DNA of 60,000 bases. Origin: Owenia fusiformis. Its lineage: Eukaryota > Annelida > Polychaeta > Sabellida > Oweniidae. The translations under genes and the position numbers were made by a program. The notes beneath the pieces are model-generated. The model did not search any database, was not told where the DNA came from, and saw only the letters and a program-made list of their open reading frames with translations. Positions 38,301-50,300 of this stretch are shown in pieces; positions within the stretch are counted from its first letter, which is position 1, and every line of letters starts with the position of its first letter. The stretch covers positions 250,001 to 310,000 of the forward strand of contig CAIIXF020000009.1 of the NCBI GenBank assembly GCA_903813345.2, read 5' to 3'.

Positions 38301-41300
38301 CATGCAGTGGCTTATAGGAAGGCTGGGGACCCTAATGTGACCTCTATCACTAAAAATTGGTATGAGACAAAGTGAACATATCACCCTACTAGGTCCAGAA
38401 ATGCCCTTTAAATGACCCCATACCCGCAAACATTGATACATTGACTATTTCTTTTAGGGTCATCCCTGGATTTTTAAACTTTGCAATCTTATTATAACTT
38501 TACATTAGGAACAAAATGATATATAACATGATAGGGTGTCAATACTACATGTATGAGTTTTATCAACACATTGAGCGCTAAGGTTGAATAACCAGGATTA
38601 TTGATATGTGTACTAAGTCTATATGTTATCAATGACACACGACCACTACTCTTTCCCACTGTTAAATAATCATATACGCAGTACTGAATAAGTGGAAATA
38701 TTTACTTGCAGCTTTCTGAGAAAATGAACATCATTACAACGAATCAGCAACGTATCATAAACAAAAGAATGGCAGATATAAATAAAAAGAGGTGTGAACA
38801 ACTCTCCAAACGGGAAGAGGGAACTGCTGTTGAGTTTCAAAAAATCAAAATGCGACAGAAACAGTATACAGATGGCAATAAAAAGAGGCTTGAACAACTC
38901 TTCAAATGGGAGGAGGAAACTGTTTTGAAATTAGAAGAAATTACAAAATCAAACAAATGTAATAAAGACAATAGAACAGACTTAAATAGAGAAGAAGAAA
39001 TTCCGGTGAAGTTAAAAGAAACAGTAATACTGAACAAACAAAATGAAGACAATAGAAAAGAATTGAGTGAAGAGGATCAACTTGAAAAAATGGAAGAAAA
39101 TATTACTGTGAAGTTAAAACAAAATGAAATGCTAAACAAACAGCATAAAGACCATGCAAAATACATTTCATCTAAAAATGCAGAAGAAAAATGGAAAAAG
39201 GGAAACAAAACACATATCAAACAATTAACAGAAATAGGAAACATTCATCGTCAGATTGGTGAAATAAAGGAAAACAAATTAGAACTTGTTAAAGCAGTTG
39301 CCATATATGAGTGTGCAATGGTTCACTGTCAACATGGTACAGAAGCAGACATGGAAAACATTAGGTTAAAAGAAAAGGAAACCCTCGATCTCTTTTTCAA
39401 GCAATGTACTGGCACAGGATTGCCAAAAAACTATTTTGAAGATGACCGAGAAAACAAAGAAAAGCTTAATGATATCAGAGATGAACTCAAACAGAAAATT
39501 TGTGAAATTGATCAGAATCAAGACATGTACAACTGTTATGAACCAGAGCTACTTGGCATTGAGAGAGAGAAACGCGAGAAAAATCGCATAGGTAAAATCA
39601 AAGAAATATTTGAATGGATCGAAACAAAAATGAAAGAATTTGTACAATCTTTGATACGCCAATGTCAAGATATATTGGACTTTCATCACAATGACTTTGC
39701 CTTCATAGCATTTGGTTCACTGTCAAGAAAAGAAACCACTCCATACTCTGATGTTGAATTTGCTGTAGTTCAGAATTCAAATGATCCTAACATGGATGGT
39801 GAGTACAGAAAAAAACTTATGAACATGATTATGACACTTCATCTTAAGTTCCTGTCCTTTGGTGAAACAGTCCTACCAGCCATGGACATAAAATCACTAA
39901 ATGACAAAAATGACGAAAGCAAGGATTGGTATTTAGATTTGAGAAAATATGTTAAAACCAAACAAGGGATATCATTTGATGGTTTGATGCCCCGAGCAAA
40001 CAAAACACCTTACTTTACGTGCAAGACAAATGTACCAGGTAACAAGGACTTCTGCTTAACAGACACCAAAACAGCATTCATGAAATTATTCAATGCTGAG
40101 GGTGACAAGGCAGTAGTGAAACAATTGCTGTATTTCTTTAAAGGAGACTTCACAACACTGTTTGGAGATGAATCCATTGAGACTGACTTGAAAAAGTGCT
40201 TTAAAGAATCTCCACAAAGGGAGAAAATTATACAACTGATTGTTGAGGAGTTGGAAGAAGACTTTGTAAAACACTCCTGCGTCAAAAAGATTTATGATGC
40301 CAAATATAAGAGTAAACTCATTAAAAAGAATCAGATACATGTGAAAAAAGAACTCTATCGTCTCCCTAGTGTTGTGATTAATAACCTACTTCATCTGATA
40401 GACAATAGCATAACATGTGTATGGGACCTTCCCGAAAATCATCCCAAATTAAACAGTAAAGTCATTCACAACTTAAAAATGACATTATCAACATCTGCAG
40501 AAATTTGATTGCGATGTTACGCACAGAACAATGGTCAAGTGGATGAGGAAAAGGGGAAACTCCTACCAGATATCCTTGTTGACGGTGTAAATAGAGAAAA
40601 CTTTGAGAAAGAACTCATTATACGCTACTTCCTTTCTGCCATACCTCTAGTACAAATTATGGAGGAAGCTAAACCTAAAGCTGGAAAAACAAACTCAAGA
40701 AGCTCAGATGATGGCGAAGCTGGGCTTGAAGAGGAAGATGTTGATGAGGCAAAAAGTAGAAGGGAATCTACAGGGAAAGCAAACCCCGAAGGTGGCAATG
40801 TGAAAGATGAGCAAGATAAGGGTCATTATACAGAGGATCCGAAACCCAAGACTGGAAATGCGAAAGAAGCTCAAGAAACACAAGGTCTCCAATGCAGAAT
40901 TGGAGATGTGGAAGAGAAACACAAACCTCAAAATATTGGGGTTCAACAACCCAGAGATGCAGATGTGGAAAAGGCAAAAAAAGCCGAGGGTATAGATAAT
41001 TTGCAAAAAATAACACATAATAATCCAGTTGTACAAGATTCAAAAAACAGAACTGGAGATGTTATGGAACCGCAAACTAAAAGCGGAACTATTAAAGAAA
41101 CAAAACTCAAAAATGATGACACAGGAGAAGCTTCAAATAGGGATAGATATATAGATCAAAAAAATATAGAAGAGTCAAAATCCGGGAATGAAGAGGAAAG
41201 ACACGGTGACTATATTCTTAAGTCTCTTAAAAAGGCAAATTTGTATGATGACTCAAACTTGAACATAACAATGGCCTACCTACTGATGAATAAATCCGAG

Positions 41301-44300
41301 GAAGCTATTAAATGGATGAAAAAAGCAAATAAAGATAAAGAGTATATGCACAGCTCTCAAACAAGATTGATATTATATATTCTGTGCAACAATTATTTAG
41401 AGGATAACTTAAATGATGACAGTGTAAGTAAACCATTCTTTCACAATTTGAGAGGTGAAGTACTTGAATCCAAAAAGATGCATGGAGATGTCGAGAACAC
41501 ATTGGGAAATGTACTACTTCAAAGAGGTGGGGTTAAAGAAGCAATAGAAGTATTGGAAAAAAGTTTAGATGATTCTTCGATAAAAGACAGTAGCAAAATA
41601 ACACTTCTATATGAGGCATATAAAAAGGATGGGAACGAGACAAAGCTTCAGGAAATGTGTGACAAATACCCAGAGATCAAAAAGGTGAGTAACGAATAGC
41701 AAACTATAATTGCTACAATAGAATTCACCTACAGGGTGTCCAAAAAAGGACCGTAAGAAAGTTGAATAACTCGGTCAATTTTGCATATTTTGCCTTGAAA
41801 TTTCAGAATTATTTAGTTCATTCAATGTGAATTTTGTTTTGAAAGTTTGATAATAATCTACCAATTGAGTCAAAAACTACAGCTCCTTACAAAACATGCC
41901 CCAAATGTGCAAATCTCATCTCTATTCACAATTCAATCCGGCGAACAAAGCTGTTGATGATCCTCCTACACACATGTCTTTCTGAATGGACAAGTTTGTT
42001 CCAAGAACAATTGCTAGTGGGGCTTTCATTCTCCTGATGAAGTGTTACAACATCCATTGCATTCTGAACAATGCACTCCCTTGCACTTGCTATCACCATG
42101 AACAAGGACCAGTAAGTTCTCACTGAGTTTTGGAGGTCACTAAGCACCAGAAGGGACATCTAACAAGATAATTAAGCAGTGGTTTCAACAAGCCAATACC
42201 ACCCCCACACTGCAAATGATATGCTGAAATGGTTTAGGCAATGCTTTGGTGGTCAGCTCATCAGTTGCAGAACGCAAACCATATGGGCAGCTCATTCACC
42301 TGATCTAAATCCCCCAAATTTTTATCTTTGAGGATTTCTCAAAGCCAATGTGTATACTGACAGGCCCCTAACAATCTTAAGAGGGCAATAACTACCCCAA
42401 TATTTACCATCCACATTAATGTGTATAGGTAAGGGTCATTAACAACTTTGTTCGCAGGATTTGTTTGTGCATAGAGAGGAGAAGTGCCCACTTTGAGCAT
42501 GTTTTGTAAAGGACTGTAGTTTTTGACACAATAAACAGAATACGTATCATCAAACTTTCAGAACAAAATTTACATTGAATGAACAAAATTATTCTTAAAT
42601 TTCAAGGCAAAATATGCAAAATTGACTGAGTTATTCAACTTTCTTACAGTCCTGTCTTTTTGGACACCCTGTACAATGTCAAGTTCCATGCTATTTAATT
42701 TCTTACAAAATCATATATGTCTGCTTTTAAGGAAAATGCGTAGGACACTGTGGTTGAATGTGAATCATATCGTATTTATATTGTATTGTATCATATGTAA
42801 AGGAATGAATTATTACTTCTAGATTGAGAACCTGGAGAATCAGCTTAAAGATTCTGAAGAGAAAAATGCAAAAAGTGAAGAAAAGGTAACTTGGAATTCT
42901 TTTACACTTGGCACACTTTTAGGAGGATCCTGGCTATGGTATTAATGGTTGAGAAATAGGTATTAAAAGTATGAATTTTGGAATAAAAAGGCACAGCGCA
43001 CCACAATGCACAAGTAATTGTTTTGCTAGCAATGGGGTTTTACATATCCTGTAATGAATACTTGTAAGTGATGTTATCATCACAGAGTTCACCTCAGTGC
43101 ATGCTTTTAAAAATAATTTTCCAAATGTTATATAAACAAAATAATAAATTTAACACCAAATGTCTCTGTGCTAATAACATCACTTATTAGTATGTATTTC
43201 CGATCATGTAGACGATACCATTGTCGCTTGGTTTATAGCAAAAACATTGACTTTGGAGATGATGTTTCTTTTTATCTTAGAAGCGTATCAGTTCAGCAAA
43301 TCGGTAGACTAAACATATTTCATCATACTTTCTCTTGAGCAAAAATCTTCCAGAATTGATTAATTTGTGGCTGAAACTGACTGTTCATTTTTTTGATCAT
43401 CGTCGTAACCATTGTGAATGTTTAGTTTTATTGCAATGGCTTTTTGGATGGATGTTGACCCTTTGATATAATTATGTACCTCGTGATTTTATTTTGTCTG
43501 TCCCACATCATTTGAGAGTGAATGCTCTTTTAAAATTCACAGCTGCTTTATAATATATTCCCACAAAGCTTGAGCTAACATTATACAAATATTGAATTCT
43601 GTGATCGTTTAATATCTGTATATATTTCTTAGGGATGTATTCACCTGGCCCTTTGAGCTGCGGTGAATACACCTTCAGAAATATATAGATATTCAACTCC
43701 ACATAATTCAAGATTTGTGTCATATTAGCTCAAGCTTTGTGGGAATCTATTAAAAAGCAGTTCCCCAAAAATATCTGCATACACTTAAGAATGTGATCAG
43801 GAATCCTGAGGATGCTTAAGTTCAAACACCAAGATATCAACAACTCTAATGAAATTATAAGAAGTTAAAACTAAATTGCCAAAATAACATTGCAAAATAA
43901 TGCCTTTTGAATTGCAAAGATAAAGTTAAGTAAAGAGTTTGTTTATTCATGCTTACCAAACTAAAATCTGAAATAAAGGTCTTGTCACAATCTTAATATT
44001 TTTATCCATAGTTCTGAATTAAGTTTTATGAGTCATCCATTTCACAACTCAAGGGCTTCATGATGATTTTTCTATCTAGTGCCCCATGTTCTCTTCTTAT
44101 TGTAGTCTCAAAGTTAGTTCTGAACTTAACTCTTAGAAATAATACTTGATACTAATTTGACTCCCTTTGGATACCCTGCTTTAAGACACTTTTAGGACTG
44201 ATAGTCCTTGAAAATTAACATTATAAACGAAGCAACATGTAAAACATTTTATCCCATACTTGGACGTGTTACAGGTACATAAAACAGCTTTGGAAAAACT

Positions 44301-47300
44301 TATATTTTCATCAGCGTGCAGATATAGCTTTATGTCCCTCTACGTCATAATCATCGTTCGCATATTGGTTAATTTTTGTAACGCACACATAATTACTGAA
44401 AACAACAATGGAGAAAAATGCAGACAATCGCATTCTGTTTGATGGTTTAAAGAAGGGAAGGAACATACATATCCCTGTTAATAATCAAAGATTCAAGAAA
44501 ATAAATGTGGATGTACATCTGAAAGAACAGGAAAATCGGCCAAGGCCATGAAAACAAAACTGGATATGAATATTCTAGAATAATTCCTCGGTTGGTTGCA
44601 GTTTTCTGAACTGTGGACAATTGAACAATGTGACCAAGAGTGGTATGGGATAATCAGATCATCCTATAGTCAGTTCAGGATATTGGGATCATCCCTTGGC
44701 CAGTATAATAATTCAGGATATTATATATATTATATTATATTGGGATAATCCAAATATCCTGAAGCTCATATATGATAATCTCTATGTATCTAAACTGTAA
44801 TGCTCAGACTTAATATAAATAAATGATGATGAATACACAAATATTACTCTTATAATATTATGATTTTTAAATCATTAAATCATTAAAAAGCAGGCTATTA
44901 TTGCTTCTAGATTCGTGAGCTTAAGGATAAGGCTAAGAAAAATGCCAAGGAGAAATATCAATCTAAAAAGGACCTTGCTGAATTGCAGATGGAGAGAGAG
45001 GAAGATTTAAGAAAAGTAAGTCTTGGATAACAAGAGAAAGTTGGTGTATGTCTGCTTAGATTTCAATTGGGAGGATGTTATGAAAATTGTTCCTGTCTTA
45101 TTGATCGATTTTGCAGTATTCCAACTCTATTGGTGCTAAGTATATTAAGCAAATGATTATCTTTACTTTAATATTATGTTTTTGAGTGTTTGATAGTTTT
45201 TCTGTGCAAGTTATTTGACGAGTTTATAATGCTCACATTATGAATTTGCATCAATCAAAGTTGCTCATGATCGCCTTATGCCTTATACTAGCCCCAAGAC
45301 CATATATCCTAGAGACCTACATTTCCCCTCCGAAAATACCCTCTGTCCAGCTTTCTCAGTCACTGGAAATTCTGTCATTCATCTGCAAATTTCGAATGTG
45401 TGTAAGTCAGTTTTAGCTCATGTTGGTCTGTACTGTGTTAGTCATTGCTAGTTCATTTGTTAGTTCATGTTAGTCACTGTTAGCTTGAGTCAGTTATATT
45501 TTTTGTGCTAGGGGATTTATTATTTAGCAGAACTTAATGTCGATAGTCCTGTCAATATATAGGTTATATTTTGCCCACTCCTTTCACTTCGACTTCCCAG
45601 TATAAAATCAATATGTAGAGATTTTCAACACGATGCCATCTTTCAACACAAAAGTATTTCCTAATTATCATGTTTTACCCCCCATAATTTACTTATAATG
45701 AAGTTCATAATCAAACCCCAAAAACTTCTTTCTTTCAAAAAAAGAAGATCAGTATTACATAATCACGAGATTAATAAGTCTGGAGATACAACTGGTCAAA
45801 ATTGCTTAAACCTGCTTGAAAATGAGACACATTATGTGCTCTATTCCACACATTTTAGAAATGCAGTAGCAATGAATAAGTGCCTGTGAGTATAATCATC
45901 CCATAAATCACTTTGGGTACTGCTTATCAGATGTATTTGATATATTGAGTTTTTGACCATAATTGTTTATTTACTTTATATTGGACTTAGTTTGGCGCCC
46001 CTACATATAAGCTACTCTACATGTATATTGAAGATTGTAAATAAGACTTATCTGGTGAGTCCTTAATCACATTATTGTATTGAAGCAATTCTGCTTGAAG
46101 TCTTTCCTATAGATGTCACTTTTATCATGTAATTTGGTTTCCGTCATTAAGTATAGATGGCTCTATTTCAAGGTATATAAGCACAGTGCAGGCTGTGGAG
46201 CACTAGTTAGTTACTTAGTTAGGAAGTTTGTTATAGTTCTAATTCTGATTCTGATGAGATACCATGTCTTCTGAATAGACATTTATAACAGTGAAGACTG
46301 AAGACAGTCTTATATATATTGTAGAACTGAATATGATGATAAAAAATGGTAAAGCCGTATTTTAGCTTTATCAAACTAACATTTCTGAGCTTGTTATTTC
46401 TGTCCATCGCCAATCAATCTCATTATTTTATGAACCTACAGACATTGAGGCTTCAGTATCTTCTTTTTGTCTTATTCATAGCTTGTTTACTTTGTGACAT
46501 ATCGTCCAGCATGTTTGATTCACTTTCTCAAACTGCTTGAAGTTGAAGCTTGACCTTGAGTATATGTTGTAGAGACAGGCAAATGTCGTGTAAGACTGTC
46601 AGAACATGAGAAAGATGTCTCTGATTATGGGTTGACAGGGCACACAAGAAGTGTTAGGAAAGAAGCTCAGTCAATGTACGGGAAATCAGCAGCGTCAGGT
46701 GAACCATTTAATTGCTTGGGATAATGAAGGTCACAGAAATAAACGTTATATTAAAGAGTCAATTTACATCAAAAAAAGAAAGAGTGTATGAATAGAGACT
46801 CTGGCAATAACCAGTTAACAAGCATGTAGGACAAATTACTAATCAAGTCTCAAGGTCAAGCTACAACTGCAAGCAGTTTGAGATGGTCAAGTAAACATGC
46901 TGGACGAAATGCCAAAAAGTAAAAGAGGCATGATTAGGACAAAAAGTAAACATAATATGTGAAAGAGTTTTGCAAAATCAACATCAAATACTATCAATGT
47001 AATTGAGGTTTGCTCAACCTCATAGGCTAACAATTATAGACAAGTTTGAAGATGAGACTGATATTGTCACACTGAATTATGACAATAAGTAAATATTTAT
47101 ATACTTATTTTTGTAATATTTTGCACTGGTATAACCATGCAGAGTACAAGTATAATCACATATTGTATTGAAGCAAATCTGCTTTAAGTCTTTCACATAG
47201 ATGTAGAAATATGTATTTTTGAAGTATAATACAGGGTTATTCTAAATTGTAGAAAGTTAAGTGAATGAAATCTGAATAAAAGATGGCAGAATTAGTTTTA

Positions 47301-50300
47301 ATTTGTTTATTCAGCTATTTAGAAACTATCATATTCAGTATTATTCAGAGAAAGGTTGTCTTTTGAAAAGTAAACCATTTCCAAAAAGGTTACCCTGTAG
47401 TATTGAAAGGCTAATCAAAAATGAAAATCACCCTCTTAAATCTATTTATAGACAGGACAGTGAATTTCATTTAGTTTTCTTTTAACAATTTATCTTAACA
47501 GTATTCAACATATCTGTCAATTTCAAGAAAATCATGCCACTATGCTTGAGAATTATTCAAATTATCACATTTTTCCCATTGAGCTCCATTATAAAATTGC
47601 ATAGTTATTAGTTAATGTTATAGGGATGTTACATTATGATTCCAAGACACAGTTGGTTTGTAAATCTGAAATATTCTAGGTTTGAGTGTTCAAAAGGATT
47701 TAAATAAAAACTATTTTGATTAACTAGACAACTTATAAACCTTTTACTTCAAAATAATAACACACTAGCTTTTTACTCTTTATCCTCTTTGCTACCCAGA
47801 CTGAATTAAATACTGTATATATATTCCATTAGTTTCTGAGAATAACCAAAGAGAGTCAACAATATGAAAAAAGCCTTGCTGATTTGCAGATGAAGAGAGA
47901 TGAAGATTTAAGAAAAGTAAGTCTTGTATAAGAATAGTATTCTTTACACAATGTATGTTGTTATGACTCCAAAACACCCTTAGTTGTAAATATGTACTGT
48001 TTTAGGCTCAATTGGTCAATCCTCGCCATATACATAAATAAAAACTTTACTAACATTTCAACTAAATACACCTCATATTGCAAAATAAAGACCAATCTCA
48101 GACTCTTAATTCTATTTCCCTTCAATAACCGGGTTGAGTGAAAGACATCCCTGTATTCATATATGTATTCTAGGTCGTTAGAAATACTAAAGAGAGCCAG
48201 CAGTCTGAAAAGGACCTCATTGAATTGCAATTGAGGAGTGAAAAAAAAGTAAGTCTTTTGTGACAGAAGAATCCTTAACACAATGTATGTTTTTATGATT
48301 ACATATAAATAACATAACTTTATAACATTACAACTACAAACGGTGATCAATAAGTAATGGACACTTTTTTACACAGATACTTTTTATGATTCCTTTGATT
48401 TTCCTGCAAGTGATACATCATTCAATTATCTATCAATTCCGAAGATTTGAAGGCAAAATATATTATTCATGTTGATATATCCTTATTTACATGAAAGAGG
48501 TACAGGCACCCCAGGACCAACATTTACGTCACATATTTAGTTTTCAGCCAGTATGGCATATTTCAGTTAGATTTGAACTTTTTTATATGCATCAAGTGTT
48601 GTGTTGTTTGAAATATTTGCTGAATGGTAACACACAAATGGTAACTATTGTGATGTCAAAGTGTTGTATGGTCGGGGTTTGCAGATCAATTTGAGAAAGT
48701 ATAGTAGAGGAAGGGGTTGGTGAGAGAAGGGAACACCCTACTCCTAATATGGACAATGAACCTGCCCACAGATCTCAAAATGTCCAGAATACAATATCCC
48801 TTGACCTCAATATTGAGCCCTTGGCCAATGCACAATTTTGTCCAGATCTGCCCACATGTTACTTATTTATTTCTATACTACTTATTTCTATAGAGAAGGG
48901 ACGCAGGTTTATTGATATTGATGAAATAAAACAACCCATACAACTGCATCTTGCTACCACCTCAGAGAATGGATTTAGCCTTGTCTCACATTGTTGACTT
49001 AAGAGGATGAGGAAGTGTGTACATGTAGCACTTACTGGAACCTATGTAGAGGGCCATGTAGAATGAATGTGGCATGAATACCACACAGTGATGATACAAT
49101 ATTCAAAACCAAGTATGGCATAACAAAATGGGGTAATTCAAGACCATAATGGTTTGTTTTGTTCAGCAGCCTGCATTCAACTGCATTGTATGATAAACAA
49201 GCTAAAATAGCTTCAGAATGTTTGACGTCATGTCAGTCCCGGGGTACCTATACCTCCTTCACGAAAATAAAGATATATCAACATATATTATATGTTTTGT
49301 TTTCAAATCTTCAGAATTGATAGATAATCGAATGATGTTTCATTGGTAACAAAATCAAAGGGATTGGTCAATAAGAAGCATCTGTGTAAAAAATGTCCAT
49401 TTATCACCCTTCGTATATTTATACTGCAAAATAGGTATTTAAAAGTGGACTGGGAGAGAGTTTATCGATTTTTAAGCCAGTAATGCATCAATGATTTCTT
49501 TTAAGTACATGTATGTTCATAAAACAATTTTGAAAACATTTAAATTTAGAAAGTTTTAAGGAAACCCAATTAAATGCAATTGGATTATATAATGAGATTT
49601 AATGACTTTTGACTGGAACAGCCTATGAAACAGTTAGTGTGGTCGTTATAACTTGATTGTTTAGTTTATTCTAAATTAATTGGCCAAGTCCCTTGAGCTG
49701 ATAATTATTTTTAGTGTATGTCCTCCGATGAACTGGACTTTCTTTTGTTGTCAGGTTGAAGAACAAGCAGCAGAAATTAAAAAACTTCAAGAAGCAAAAC
49801 AAAAGGTAAAGATTAAAATATTTAAATTTGAAGATTTAAAAGTATAAAAGTCAGTTCAATAAATTCATTGTAATGAACTGCATTTTTTATAACTTCCAGT
49901 TTAAATGCTTATGACGGTGATTGATATTATTTATGTGAGCAATGAGCTATTCCCTCTATTTTTTTCTGTATAGGTTAATCAAGACCACTATGAAGCGATT
50001 AAAGGATATATGAGAAGTATAAGCAGACAATACAGTGAATCCGTGGAACAAGGAGAGGAAGAGGTAATTTGTATACCCTCTGTAGGCTCTATATCCTCTA
50101 AGGTTCAGGAAATTCAAGAATGTGGCAATTTACAAGAGGTAAATGACTGTACTCCTGTAGTGTGTTTTAACACAGAAAATACACGGTGGTTCAAAAGTTG
50201 ACTCATGAATTAACCCCATACTTGAAAGTACAAGGAAAACATGCTTAATGGTCAAGAAAATGAATATGACATGCATGAAGAGTGAAACCATATGGCATAT

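Noticed and set aside
46346-46540. Short hydrophobic open frame in intron 13
   Set aside because: Partly made of one arm of an inverted repeat (46465-46563); no gene support.
45966-47209. Possible LTR retrotransposon (TTTGGCGCCC phrase, TATATAAG, short direct repeats)
   Set aside because: The direct repeats are only about 55 bp, no TG...CA borders, no gag or pol, and the supposed primer site matches only about eight bases.
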